DNA from: Occallatibacter sp.
GTDB lineage: Bacteria > Acidobacteriota > Terriglobia > Terriglobales > Acidobacteriaceae
NCBI GenBank assembly: GCA_031296305.1
Contig: JARLFZ010000012.1
Coordinates: 1-60,314, forward strand
Length of the DNA stretch: 60,314 nt
Direction of reading: 5' to 3'
Shown: positions 36,114 to 45,413 of the stretch, one piece after another
How the letters are laid out: every line of letters starts with the position of its first letter
How positions within the stretch are numbered: position 1 is the stretch's first letter
Notes under the pieces: model-generated
Seen by the model: only the letters and a program-made list of their open reading frames with translations
The model's database searches: none
Told to the model about the DNA's origin: nothing
Position numbers and translations under genes: made by a program

Positions 36114-37294
36114 AGCTCTTCGCCTCACTCGACGCCAAAGACCGCAAGCTGCTCATCGGCTGCATCTGCGCGGTTGTCGTACTGGCTGTGGTCACGGCTT
36201 TTTTTGCGCGTAGTGAAGACCGCGACAACAACCCTGTGCCCAGCACCTATCGAACAGGCAAGCATGGCGCCCGCGCCGCCTACGAATTGCTCAAGGCCAA
36301 CGGTTATGACGTCGAACGGTGGGAGCGGCCGCTGAGCGACTTGCCTGCGCTTACCGACGAGCAAACGGTAGTGATCTTCGCCCAACCCGATCCCTCCTCA
36401 CCCGAGGATTTCAAAGCCGTGAAAGACATCGTCGCGCGGGGCGGACGCGTGCTGGTGACCGGATGGTTGGGAGGCATTCTGGCTCCTGGCGGAAACAGCC
36501 TGCCTCCGCAGCAATTTGGAGCGGCCTGCAAGCTCACACCGCAGGGGCTCGACCCATTGGCCTCGTCGGGCGAAGTGTGGATGGTTCCAGAGGCCGCATG
36601 GGGATCGGACCAGCCGCTCGACCGCGTTGAGTACAACTGCGCTGGATCGCCCGCCGTTGTCGAGTACAAGAGCGGCAAGGGCGAGGTCATTTGGTGGGCC
36701 AGCTCCACGCCGCTTGAAAACGGTTCAATTCAGCGCGCCCAGAACCTGAATCTGTTTTTGAATTCCCTGGGCACGCCCGAGAACCGTCATTTCTATTGGG
36801 ATGAATCGTTGCACGGCGAAGTCTACTCTGAATGGTTCTATGCCAGCGGCGCGGCGCTGAATCTGCTCAAAGCGGGCCTCTTCGCAATCGTATTGCTGGT
36901 GATCTTCAGCTTCAGCCGGCGGCGCGGGCCAGTGCGCGACCTGCCGGCGCCGGTGCGCGCCACACCGGTGGAGTTTCTTGAGGCGCTGGGTTCGCTCTAC
37001 GCTGAGGCGGGCGCTTCGGCAACGTCGGTGGATCTTGCGTACGAGCGCTTCCGGCGTCGCATGGGCGACTTGTGTGGACTCAAAGGAACAAAGATGAGTG
37101 CGGAAGACCTGGGCTTTGCCCTTCGCCGGCGTTTTCCTCAAGCCCCCGAAGCGCTTGAAAAAGATTTAGCGGAGTGCGAGCAAGCCATCGGGAACGACAC
37201 CTTGCAGCCCAAGAAGGCACTGGCGCTGGTACAGGCTCTCAGCCGCCACGGCGAAGCGTTGGATCGCGCCGCGAGAGCGAGAACTTACGATTGA
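36110..37294 (+). CDS. DUF4350 domain membrane protein
   Basis: A 394-residue protein. An N-terminal helix (about 14-35) is followed by an extracytoplasmic DUF4350 region (about 50-240: NPVPSTYRTGKHGARAAYELLKANGYDVERW, VVIFAQPDP, GGRVLVTGW), a second helix (about 260-280), and a cytoplasmic helical tail with VEFLEALGSLYAEAGA. The DUF4350 part resembles a GATase-like fold found in these operons; the substrate is unknown. The ATG overlaps the DUF4129 stop. It is probably part of the same membrane complex. Confidence 0.85.
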   Translation: MKLFASLDAKDRKLLIGCICAVVVLAVVTAFFARSEDRDNNPVPSTYRTGKHGARAAYELLKANGYDVERWERPLSDLPALTDEQTVVIFAQPDPSSPEDFKAVKDIVARGGRVLVTGWLGGILAPGGNSLPPQQFGAACKLTPQGLDPLASSGEVWMVPEAAWGSDQPLDRVEYNCAGSPAVVEYKSGKGEVIWWASSTPLENGSIQRAQNLNLFLNSLGTPENRHFYWDESLHGEVYSEWFYASGAALNLLKAGLFAIVLLVIFSFSRRRGPVRDLPAPVRATPVEFLEALGSLYAEAGASATSVDLAYERFRRRMGDLCGLKGTKMSAEDLGFALRRRFPQAPEALEKDLAECEQAIGNDTLQPKKALALVQALSRHGEALDRAARARTYD

Positions 37295-37346
37295 AAATGA
37301 ATTCTGAATCGGAAAGAACAGCAGGACGAGGAGCAAGGAGACCGGA

Positions 37347-38345
37347 ATGAGCGAAGAGAATCCGTTGCAACACGACGCGCAGGCGCCAGGCACAACCCTC
37401 AAGGCCACGCAGGAACTGCTGACGCGCGCGCATGGGGAGCTGGGACGCGTGATAGCCGGACAAGGCGAAGTGATCGGCGAAGTTCTTGTCGCCGTCCTCA
37501 CGCAAGGCCATGCACTGCTCGAAGGCGTGCCGGGAATCGCCAAAACCCTGATCGTGAAGTCAGTCGGCCGGCTGCTAGGACTCGCCTTCCAGCGCGTGCA
37601 GGGCACCCCCGACCTGATGCCTGCCGACATTCTGGGCACTACGATCTTCAAACCCGGCACCGACGCCTTCACATTTCACGCCGGCCCGGTATTCACTGAC
37701 CTCTTGCTGGTCGACGAGATTAATCGCATGCCCCCGCGCACTCAGGCGGCGCTGCTCGAGTGCATGGAAGAGCGCCAGGTAACCAGCGATGGCGTCGCGC
37801 GGCAGTTGCCCCAATGGTTCACCGTCTTCGCCACTCAAAATCCGATCGACTTTGAAGGCACCTATCCGCTTCCCGAAGCGCAACTCGACCGTTTTCTGCT
37901 CAAGATCAAGGTGCGTTATCCCGCCGCGGACGAGGAGCGGCAGATGCTGGAGCGGCATCACGGCACGAGCGTGAACCTGCTCGATGACGCAAAGATCCAG
38001 CCGCTCACCGCAGAGCTCCTCCAGGCCGCGCGCAACGAAATTCGCGCCATTCGCGTGGAAGCCGACCTGTACGGCTACATCCTCGATCTGGTGCGCCGCA
38101 CGCGCGAGTGGCCCATGTTGGCTCTCGGCGCAAGCCCGCGCGCGGCCATCTGCCTGTTGCGCGTGGCCCAGGCCTTCGCGGCCTTTGAAGACCGCGACTA
38201 CATAATTCCCGACGACGTAAAGCGCGCCGTCTTGCCCGTGCTCCGTCATCGCATCCTGCTCAAGCCCGAAGCCGAACTGGAGGGCTTCGATGCCGATCGC
38301 GTGCTGAACGATGTGGTTGCGGCGGTTGCCGTACCGCGGGGATAA
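37347..38345 (+). CDS. moxR: MoxR-family AAA+ ATPase
   Basis: A 332-residue cytoplasmic AAA+ protein. Walker A is GVPGIAKT (about 60-67), Walker B LLLVDEINRMPPRTQAALLECMEERQVT, sensor 1 FATQNPIDFEGTYPLPEAQLDRF, and sensor 2 region LGASPRAAICLLR. MoxR proteins act as chaperone-like regulators of neighbouring DUF58 or von Willebrand-type proteins. It is 52 bp after the DUF4350 gene; gaccggaATG has a weak but acceptable ribosome site. A small RHH gene separates it from its usual DUF58 partner. Confidence 0.95.
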   Translation: MSEENPLQHDAQAPGTTLKATQELLTRAHGELGRVIAGQGEVIGEVLVAVLTQGHALLEGVPGIAKTLIVKSVGRLLGLAFQRVQGTPDLMPADILGTTIFKPGTDAFTFHAGPVFTDLLLVDEINRMPPRTQAALLECMEERQVTSDGVARQLPQWFTVFATQNPIDFEGTYPLPEAQLDRFLLKIKVRYPAADEERQMLERHHGTSVNLLDDAKIQPLTAELLQAARNEIRAIRVEADLYGYILDLVRRTREWPMLALGASPRAAICLLRVAQAFAAFEDRDYIIPDDVKRAVLPVLRHRILLKPEAELEGFDADRVLNDVVAAVAVPRG

Positions 38346-38368
38346 GATTGAATTCTTACCAAGGTGAT

Positions 38369-38608
38369 ATGAGAAGGAAGATAACCATCTCGCTCTCGAA
38401 AGATCTATTGGCGAAAATTGATCGGCAAATTCGCAAGCGGTCTTCTCGCTCGGCTTTCATCGAAGGTGTACTTCACAGCCATTTTCAGGAATTGATCAGG
38501 CGACGGATCGACGAGCGCGATCTCAGGCTCATCAACGCAGCGGCTGATTACCTGAATAAAGAGGTAGAGGATCTTCAGCAATATCAGGCTCCTCTCGAAT
38601 TCGACTAA
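38369..38608 (+). CDS. Ribbon-helix-helix (CopG/MetJ-like) DNA-binding protein, orphan antitoxin-like
   Basis: A 79-residue protein. The RHH fold is evident: strand KITISLSKDLLAKIDRQI and helices SSRSAFIEGVLHSHFQELI. The C-terminal helix (DLRLINAAADYLNKEVEDLQQY) resembles antitoxin tails. The ATG at 38369 has AAGGTGAT directly upstream; a TTG at 38348 is less likely. Its TAA is followed at once by the DUF58 start codon, so it is embedded in the operon. No toxin gene is adjacent. It could regulate this operon or be an antitoxin that lost its toxin. Confidence 0.78.
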   Translation: MRRKITISLSKDLLAKIDRQIRKRSSRSAFIEGVLHSHFQELIRRRIDERDLRLINAAADYLNKEVEDLQQYQAPLEFD

Positions 38609-40012
38609 ATGATCTCCGCTTCGCTCCATCCCGAAACAGTGCGTGCGGCTTGCCGGCCGCGCGGCCGCTTTGCCTTCGGCCTCACGCCGCGCGCCATCTG
38701 GCTGCTGGTTGCGGGCCTGGCGCTGGCCTTGCCGGGGTTTTTCTCCGCGCGCCTCGGCTACGGCATGCTGGTGTGGGACGCGCTGGTTCTCATCGCCGTG
38801 CTGGGGGATGGCCTGAGGCTGCCCGCTCCGCAGTCCATTACCGTTGAGCGTTCGTGGAGCAACGCGCCCTCCCTCTCCAGCGCCACCGAAATCGAGATCG
38901 CCGTGGAGCAGAACGGCAGCACCATTTTGGAGTGCCGCATCGTCGACGATCTGCCCGAAGCGCTGGTGGGCGTGCCCTCCACAAGGAGCCTGCGCGTCTG
39001 GCCGCGCGTGCGGGCCGCTCTGCGCTACAAAATCGATCCGCGCGACCGTGGCGATGTGACCACGGGATGGGCGTATCTTCGCTATCGGTCGTTGCTCGGC
39101 CTCATCGACAAATGGGCCATGGCGCCGCTCCAGCAAACTGTGCGCGTGTATCCCGCGCTTCGACGAGGTGAAGATCAGGAGATCTTTCTGGCGCGCGGGC
39201 GTCAGATCGACCTGCAACTGCGCCAGGTGCGCGAACGCGGACTGGGCCGTGACTTCGAGAGCCTCCGCGAGTATCTCGAAGGCGACGACCTGCGCGACAT
39301 TTGCTGGACGGCCACGGCGCGCCGCGGGCAATTGATCACGCGACGCTACCAGACCGAGCGCAGCCAGGCGGTGTGGATCGTTCTCGACGCCGGGCGGCTG
39401 CTGCAAGGCCGCATTCTGCGCGACACAGACGATCAGGAGCGGCGCGGCTATTCAAAGCTTGACTACGCATGCTCTACAGCGGTCGCTCTGGCGCAGCTCG
39501 CGCTCTATTCCGGCGACCGCGTCGGCCTGCTCGTCTACGGCCAGCATGTGCAGCAGCGCCTGCTCCCCGGCCGCGGTCCAGCGCACTTGCGTCTTATTGT
39601 CGAGGCTCTGGCACAGGCGCGCGCTGAAACCAGCGAAGCCGATCACTTGCGCGCCACGGCCACGCTGAACCGCTGGCAGCCGCGGCGGGCGTTGATTTTG
39701 TGGATCACCGACCTGGCGGAAACCGCCATGCGTCCTGAAGTGATCGACGGCGCCATGCAACTGTTGCGCCGTCATGTGCTGCTTTTTGTGGCCATGGCGC
39801 AGCCTGACGTGGAAGCGATTGGCAAAGGCCGTCCCAAGAATGTCGCGCAGATGTTCCGCGCCGCCGCGGCCCAGGAACTTGTGCTGCGCCGCGAGCTGCT
39901 GCTGGCACGGCTGCGCGAGCAGGGCGCGCTCACCCTCGATCTCGATCCCGATCAACTCACCTCGGCGGTGCTCAATCAGTATTTAAAGGTGAAGGAACGA
40001 GCGATGGTGTAA
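38609..40012 (+). CDS. DUF58 domain protein
   Basis: A 467-residue protein with two N-terminal hydrophobic helices (about 29-50, 52-68) and a DUF58/von Willebrand-like region. The family core is RGLGRDFESLREYLEGDDLRDICWTATARRGQLITRRYQTERSQAVWIVLDAG (about 210-265), followed by SGDRVGLLVYG and LILWITDL. DUF58 proteins pair with MoxR; their role is unresolved. The start follows the RHH stop with no gap. The last 41 bp overlap the end of the convergent spoIIM gene. Confidence 0.93.
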   Translation: MISASLHPETVRAACRPRGRFAFGLTPRAIWLLVAGLALALPGFFSARLGYGMLVWDALVLIAVLGDGLRLPAPQSITVERSWSNAPSLSSATEIEIAVEQNGSTILECRIVDDLPEALVGVPSTRSLRVWPRVRAALRYKIDPRDRGDVTTGWAYLRYRSLLGLIDKWAMAPLQQTVRVYPALRRGEDQEIFLARGRQIDLQLRQVRERGLGRDFESLREYLEGDDLRDICWTATARRGQLITRRYQTERSQAVWIVLDAGRLLQGRILRDTDDQERRGYSKLDYACSTAVALAQLALYSGDRVGLLVYGQHVQQRLLPGRGPAHLRLIVEALAQARAETSEADHLRATATLNRWQPRRALILWITDLAETAMRPEVIDGAMQLLRRHVLLFVAMAQPDVEAIGKGRPKNVAQMFRAAAAQELVLRRELLLARLREQGALTLDLDPDQLTSAVLNQYLKVKERAMV

Positions 40013-40997
40013 GGACGCGCTCCTGGCGCACTTTTTCGACTGCCGCCGCCACCGGCCGGAACAACCAAACCAGCAGCAACGTGAACAGCGTCCCCCCCAC
40101 CGTGAACTTGAGCCAGATGGGCGCCGCGGATGGCGAGAAAAATCCTTCCAGCGTGCCGGCAATGACGAGCAGCGGAATGATGCCGGCGACCATGCGCGTG
40201 GATTCAACCCCGGCCAGCGCGATGGAATCGCGCCAGCGATAAAGACCGGGAAAAGCCACGCCGCGTCCCAGGCGCAGACCCGCCGCCCCAGCAAGAACGA
40301 TCGAGGGCAACTCCAGCGAGCCGTGCGGAGCCACAAAGCTCCACAGGCTTAGCGACAGGCCGTGCTGCTGGCAGGCCACGCCAATCACTCCCAGCAAAAG
40401 GCCGTTGAAGAACATGGACCAGATGGAGAAAAGCCCGAACACGATGCCGCCGGCGAAAGCCATAAAGCAGACAGAAAGGTTATTCGTCATGATGGCGCTG
40501 CTGGCTTCCGGCTCAACCCCCACAATCGACTCGGTCCACATCTCGTGGTGCTCGATGGTGTCCACCATCTGCGGACCCAGCATGTGGCGCATGAACTCGG
40601 GACGCGCCAGCGTGAGCACCGTGCCCAGCGTTCCACCCGCAACCATGATCACAAGCGACAGAAGTACGTAGCGAAATTGGCGCTGCACCAGGGCCGGATA
40701 ACCGTCGCGCAGAAAGTCGAAGATTCTACGGAAGCCTTTGCGCCGGCTCGAATAGATGATATGGTGGGCGCGAGCCAATAACTGGTTGACGAGTTCGGCG
40801 TAAGCGCGCGCAGTCGGGTCCTGGCGCAGGGTCGAAAGGTCGCTGGCAGCCTGGCGGTAGAGAAGCGCGGTTTCACGCAGTTCCGCTCGCGACAGCCGCC
40901 GCACGCCGCCTTGAGCAGCCTGGTTCAGGAGCCAACTGAGGCGGTCCCAGTAGGGGCGTCGCTTTTGCAGCCACTGATTGGAGAGAATGATGGCCAT
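39972..40997 (-). CDS. SpoIIM-like (stage II sporulation protein M family) membrane protein
   Basis: A 341-residue integral membrane protein. The start MAIILSNQWLQKRRPYWDRLSWLL fits the family N-terminus. A cytoplasmic helical part with LYRQAASDLSTLR and YAELVNQLLARAHHIIYS precedes six or so helices with NNLSVCFMAFAGGIVFGLFS, SFVAPHGSLELPSIVLAGAAGLRLG and AGIIPLLVIAGTLEGFFSP. In sporulating bacteria SpoIIM works with an engulfment complex; here, as in other non-sporulators, it accompanies MoxR/DUF58/RDD genes. Its start codon overlaps that of the divergent RDD gene on the palindrome CCATGG, and no Shine-Dalgarno is clear. Confidence 0.9.
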   Translation of the reverse strand: MAIILSNQWLQKRRPYWDRLSWLLNQAAQGGVRRLSRAELRETALLYRQAASDLSTLRQDPTARAYAELVNQLLARAHHIIYSSRRKGFRRIFDFLRDGYPALVQRQFRYVLLSLVIMVAGGTLGTVLTLARPEFMRHMLGPQMVDTIEHHEMWTESIVGVEPEASSAIMTNNLSVCFMAFAGGIVFGLFSIWSMFFNGLLLGVIGVACQQHGLSLSLWSFVAPHGSLELPSIVLAGAAGLRLGRGVAFPGLYRWRDSIALAGVESTRMVAGIIPLLVIAGTLEGFFSPSAAPIWLKFTVGGTLFTLLLVWLFRPVAAAVEKVRQERVLTPSLVPSPLNTD

Positions 40998-41814
40998 GGA
41001 GCCGATTGGAGACCAGCTTAACATCGAGACCCCGGAGCTTGTGTCGATCGAGTTGCCGCTGGCCGGAATCGGCAGCCGCTTCATCGCCATTTTGGTTGAC
41101 ACGCTCATCCTCGGCGCGGCGGTCATTCTTCTCATCTTTCTCGCCGCCTTCATCCTCCCGGCTCTCAACCTGTTGGGCCCAAAGTCGGCAAGTTGGGGCA
41201 TCGGCATCTTCTTGCTCATCCTCTTTCTGCTGTTCTGGGGCTACTTCGCACTCTCTGAGGCATTCAACAACGGCCGCACCCTGGGCAAGCGCGTAGCAAA
41301 GATCCGCGTGATCCACCAATCGGGCCGGGGCATCAATTTTGCTGAAGCGCTGGCGCGTAACCTGGTGCGAATCATCGACTACATGCCTGGCTTTTACGGC
41401 GTGGGCATTGCGGCCATGTTTATGAGCAAGCGATCCCAGCGCCTCGGCGACATGGTGGCGGGAACCCTGGTGGTGCGCGAACGTGAGGTGGAAGCGCCCA
41501 TGTGGAACGAAAGCACCTCGCGCACCTTGACGGCCGCGGCGCTCGCCCCAAATTCGCCCATCCCGCCACCACACTTGTGCGTTGCGCTGCCTGCGCCGGC
41601 GTTGGCCAAACTTTCCCCTTCAGATCTCGAAGTGCTGGAAGGCTTTTTTTCGCGCCGCCTCGACATGGACCTGACCACGCGCAGCGCTCTCGCCAACCGC
41701 ATTGCCTCGGCCCTGTGCGCAAAGTCCGGACTCACCGTCCCTCCGGAGATCAGCGTGGAAACCTTCCTTGAAGCCATCGCGCACCAGTACCGCGAATTGG
41801 GCCGCATGAGCTGA
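40990..41814 (+). CDS. RDD family membrane protein
   Basis: A 274-residue protein. After an N-terminal segment with TPELVSIELPLAGIGSRFIAILVDTLIL, the RDD motifs are visible: Arg in GSRFIAILVD, the Asp of that helix, and GRTLGKRVAKIRV. Three hydrophobic helices lie at about 35-60, 70-92 and 128-150. The C-terminal 100 residues are soluble and helical (LEVLEGFFSRRLDMDLTTRSALANRIA). RDD proteins often sit with SpoIIM/DUF58 genes and may transport small solutes or ions. I chose the ATG at 40990 because GGAGA lies 5 bases upstream; 40987 and 40996 are alternatives. Confidence 0.88.
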   Translation: MAMEPIGDQLNIETPELVSIELPLAGIGSRFIAILVDTLILGAAVILLIFLAAFILPALNLLGPKSASWGIGIFLLILFLLFWGYFALSEAFNNGRTLGKRVAKIRVIHQSGRGINFAEALARNLVRIIDYMPGFYGVGIAAMFMSKRSQRLGDMVAGTLVVREREVEAPMWNESTSRTLTAAALAPNSPIPPPHLCVALPAPALAKLSPSDLEVLEGFFSRRLDMDLTTRSALANRIASALCAKSGLTVPPEISVETFLEAIAHQYRELGRMS

Positions 41815-41838
41815 AGCAATTCGCACCGCCGCGCGTTT

Positions 41839-41887
41839 GTAGCGCCGGTCTCCAGACCGGCTGTACGGCCGGCGTCCACGCCGGCCG
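41839..41887 (+). repeat. REP-1 element, copy 4
   Basis: Matches copies 1 and 2 from GTAGCG to GGCCG; it lies 24 bp after the RDD stop. Confidence 0.88.
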
Positions 41888-42021
41888 AATGTGCGCACAG
41901 CCACTTCGTCAATCTCTCGCAGCCGCGGTGTCAGCACGCTTCCGCGACGCGCAAACCCTCACCTAACGGCCGTTTCACACGTCTGACATATAATTGCCAC
42001 TACCTTCGGGGGAATTTTTCG

Positions 42022-43698
42022 ATGCGCCGCTATCGTTTCTTGACGCTGCTGCTCGTGCTGGGCGCGGGCCTTTGCGCGGCCGCCCAATCGACTTCGCCGG
42101 TTTTGCAAGCCATGCAGACCGAGTTGGACCGTTCCATGCAAAAGCTGAAAACGCAGCCGGTCCCGCCCTACTTCCTGAGCTACGAAATCGTCGACACGCA
42201 CACCTACGCCGTCACCGGCGCCTTCGGAAAACTCACGCGCAGCGGCGAAAACCACCACCGCCAGCTCGACATCGAAATGCGCGTGGGCGATTACGCCATG
42301 GACAACACGCACGAGATTCGCGGCGGCCCGGGCTCGTTTACGGGTTTCTCTTCGACAATGGTGCCCATCGACAACGACACGGACGCCATTCGCGCTGTGC
42401 TGTGGTACCACACCGACGAACGCTACAAGCGCGCCGTCGAGCAGTTGACGCGCGTCAAAACCAACTCCCAGGTCGAAGTAGCGCCCGAAGACAAGTCCGA
42501 CGACTTTTCGCACGAGCAGCCGCAGCAGTTCAGCGAGCCGCAGCACGACGTGAAGGTCGACCTCAAAGCCTGGGAAGACAAGATTCGCAAGTACACCGCG
42601 CCCTTCGCCAAGTACTCCAATATCTACGGCGCCCAGGCCGTATTCGAAGCGGGCTCCGAGACCCGCTGGTTCGTGAACTCTGACGGCTCGCGCATTCAAA
42701 CCTCGCAGCCCACATGGCGGCTCTTCCTCATCGCCTCCACCAAGGCCGACGACGGCATGGAGCTGCCGCGCTACGAATCCTGGCTGGGATTCAGCGAGAA
42801 AGACCTTCCCAACGACGCGGCGGTGCTCAAAGCCGTCGACAAAATGATCAGTGATCTTGAAGCGCTGCGCGCGGCCCCTGTGGCCGATCCCTACACCGGC
42901 CCGGCCATTCTCTCGGGGCGCGCCAGCGGCGTGTTCTTCCACGAGATCTTCGGCCATCGCGTCGAGGGCCATCGGCAAAAGCTGGCCAACGAGGCGCAAA
43001 CCTTCAAGAAGATGATCGGACAGGAAGTGCTGCCCAAAGACTTTTCCGTCTACTTCGATCCCACGGTCGGGCGCATGGCGGGAACGGCGCTTGCCGGCTA
43101 CTACCTCTACGACAACCAGGGCGTGAAGGCGCGCCGCGTCGACGTCGTGGACGACGGCGTGTTGAAGACGTTTCTCATGGCGCGCACGCCTATCGAAGGC
43201 ATTCCGCAATCCAACGGTCACGGCCGAGCGCAGGCAGGTTTCGCGCCGGTAGCACGCCAATCGAACCTCATCGTGCAGGTTGCTCAGTCATCGGTCAAAC
43301 CCGATTTGAAGAAGCTGCTCATCGAAGAAGTCAAAAAGCAGGGTTTGCCCTACGGCCTTTACTTCGCAGACATCTCCGGCGGATTCACCTTCACGGGCCG
43401 CACCGTGCCCAACGCGTTCAACGTGATGCCACTTGTGGTGTACCGCATCTATCCCGACGGGCGCGAGGAACTGGTGCGCGGCGTGGACCTGATCGGCACA
43501 CCGCTGACCACGTTCAGCAAGATCGTGGCCGCCGACAACCACGTGGAAGTTTTCAACGGCATCTGCGGAGCGGAATCGGGTGGCGTACCGGTCTCCGCGG
43601 TTTCGCCCGCCATCCTCATCTCGCAAATTGAAGTCCAGAAAAAACAGAAATCGCAGGAACGGCCGCCCATTTTGCCCGCGCCGTTTGCGCAAAAGTGA
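42022..43698 (+). CDS. Exported TldD-like metalloprotease with HExxxH
   Basis: A 558-residue protein of the TldD/PmbA (U62) family carrying an export signal (about 1-21, ending AAAQ). The metal site is HEIFGH: His307, Glu308, His312, as in TldD; the C-terminal GxESGG region with a nearby Cys (CGAESGGVPVSA) fits the substrate/metal face. Cytoplasmic TldD/E digests unfolded peptides; this form appears periplasmic, so its substrates differ. The next gene encodes a partner without HExxxH and overlaps or nearly overlaps it, suggesting a TldD-TldE-like heterodimer. No strong ribosome site is visible before the ATG. Confidence 0.88.
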   Translation: MRRYRFLTLLLVLGAGLCAAAQSTSPVLQAMQTELDRSMQKLKTQPVPPYFLSYEIVDTHTYAVTGAFGKLTRSGENHHRQLDIEMRVGDYAMDNTHEIRGGPGSFTGFSSTMVPIDNDTDAIRAVLWYHTDERYKRAVEQLTRVKTNSQVEVAPEDKSDDFSHEQPQQFSEPQHDVKVDLKAWEDKIRKYTAPFAKYSNIYGAQAVFEAGSETRWFVNSDGSRIQTSQPTWRLFLIASTKADDGMELPRYESWLGFSEKDLPNDAAVLKAVDKMISDLEALRAAPVADPYTGPAILSGRASGVFFHEIFGHRVEGHRQKLANEAQTFKKMIGQEVLPKDFSVYFDPTVGRMAGTALAGYYLYDNQGVKARRVDVVDDGVLKTFLMARTPIEGIPQSNGHGRAQAGFAPVARQSNLIVQVAQSSVKPDLKKLLIEEVKKQGLPYGLYFADISGGFTFTGRTVPNAFNVMPLVVYRIYPDGREELVRGVDLIGTPLTTFSKIVAADNHVEVFNGICGAESGGVPVSAVSPAILISQIEVQKKQKSQERPPILPAPFAQK

Positions 43699-43706
43699 GG
43701 CCCGCG

Positions 43707-45413
43707 ATGCTGAACAAAATGAAGATTGCCGTTGCCTCCCTGCTGCTCGCCGCTCTCGCCTGCGCCCTCCCCGCTTGGGCACAGGACGATGTCGTAATGA
43801 AGGCCATGCGCGACGAACTCGACCGCTCCATGAAGCAGTTGCAGCTCGAGAATCTTGAGAAGCCCTACTTCATCGCCTATCGCGTGGTCGATTCGGAAAG
43901 CACAAGCGTTTCGGCCAGCTTCGGCGCGCTCGACTCCAGCAGTCAGGGCCGCTCACGGCGCATCTCCGTTGAGGTCCGCGTGGGTAGCTACCAGCTCGAC
44001 AACACAAACTTCTTCTCCCTCACTCTCAACATGTCCAGCATGGTGCAGGCCTTCAACGGCACCGCGGAACTGCCGCTCGACGACGATTACAACGAGCTGC
44101 GGCGCCAGATCTGGCTCGTCACCGACGCCACCTACAAAAAAGCCGTCGAGGATCTCTCGAAAAAACGTGCGGCTCTCGAGAACAAGGTCGACACCGAGAG
44201 GGTTCCCGACTTCACAAGGGAAACTCCCACGCAAACTGCCATCACGGCTCCGCCCATTCACGCGGATCGCGCGCAATGGGAGACCGAGGCGCGCAACCTC
44301 TCCGCGCTTTTCCGTTCCATGCCGGACATTTACACCTCCAGCGTCAGTTTTTCCGCGGTGAATTCCTCTGTGCGCTACGTGAACAGCGAAGGCACATGGT
44401 ACACGCGCGAGGAGCCACGCGTAACCTTTAACGCCCACGCAAATACCCAGGCCGCTGACGGCGTTCCGCTCGAGGATTCGACGTCTCTTTACGCGCAGTC
44501 GCTCGATGGGCTGCCCAACATTGACACATTGACGGAGCGTGTCCGCGCGCTCGGCCAGCGCCTTCGGGATCTGCGGGCGTCGCCAGAGATGCAGAGCTAC
44601 AACGGCCCGGTTCTGGCAGAGGGCGATGCGGCAGCGCAGCTCTTCCGGATGGTTTTCCTTCCCAACCTGCTGGGCGTGCGCCGGCCCATGATGGACGCCA
44701 CATTGGGCATGCGCAATACCCCGGCGGAAAATGCCTTCCTCGATAAAATTGGAGGGCGCGTACTGCCGGATTTCCTTAGCGTCACCGACAATCCCACGCT
44801 CGCGGAGCTGAACGGCAAGCCGCTCGCTGGAACCTGCAAGGTGGATGAGGACGGCGTGTCCACGCGCGAAACCCTTCTCGTCGACAAGGGCATTTTGAAG
44901 ACACTGCTCACCACGCGCGATCCGGTGCGCGGCATCGAGCACTCGAGCGGTAGCCGCCACGACGGCCAGGCCGCTCCCTCGAACGTGATCGTGACCGTGG
45001 ACAACGGCTTGAGCCAGGACGATCTCCGCGCCAAATTTCTCGCCATGCTCAAGCAACAGAACAAGGAATACGGCATCGTTCTGCGCCGCATGAGAACCTC
45101 CGGGCAGCCAATCCTGGCCTTCAAGATGTACCAGGACGGACACGAGGAGTTGCTTCACGGTGTACAGCTCTCAGGGCTGAATGCGGCCGCATTCAAAGAC
45201 ATCGTCGCCGCCTCGAAAGAACAAAGTATGCAGACCGTGGAATTCCGCCCCGAGGCCTTGAACATCCTGACGGTCGGGCTCGGCGATGAAGGCTTCGCGC
45301 CGGTCACGCTGGCTGTGCCCTCGCTGCTCTTCGACGACGTCACGGTGCGCAAGGTCCGCGGAGAAACCGCCAAGCCACCCATCGTCCGCTCGCCCTACGC
45401 CGCGGAGAATTAG
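43707..45413 (+). CDS. Exported TldE/PmbA-like partner lacking the HExxxH motif
   Basis: A 568-residue paralogue of the preceding protein with a signal peptide (about 1-22, ending PAWAQ). The two share MKAMRDELDRSMKQL-type N-termini and a common core. In place of HEIFGH it has LFRMVFLPNLLG, so it should not bind metal by itself. The ATG at 43707 follows gtgagg; a GTG at 43695 overlapping the upstream stop is possible. By analogy with TldD/TldE it is expected to form the non-catalytic half of a heterodimer. Confidence 0.85.
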   Translation: MLNKMKIAVASLLLAALACALPAWAQDDVVMKAMRDELDRSMKQLQLENLEKPYFIAYRVVDSESTSVSASFGALDSSSQGRSRRISVEVRVGSYQLDNTNFFSLTLNMSSMVQAFNGTAELPLDDDYNELRRQIWLVTDATYKKAVEDLSKKRAALENKVDTERVPDFTRETPTQTAITAPPIHADRAQWETEARNLSALFRSMPDIYTSSVSFSAVNSSVRYVNSEGTWYTREEPRVTFNAHANTQAADGVPLEDSTSLYAQSLDGLPNIDTLTERVRALGQRLRDLRASPEMQSYNGPVLAEGDAAAQLFRMVFLPNLLGVRRPMMDATLGMRNTPAENAFLDKIGGRVLPDFLSVTDNPTLAELNGKPLAGTCKVDEDGVSTRETLLVDKGILKTLLTTRDPVRGIEHSSGSRHDGQAAPSNVIVTVDNGLSQDDLRAKFLAMLKQQNKEYGIVLRRMRTSGQPILAFKMYQDGHEELLHGVQLSGLNAAAFKDIVAASKEQSMQTVEFRPEALNILTVGLGDEGFAPVTLAVPSLLFDDVTVRKVRGETAKPPIVRSPYAAEN

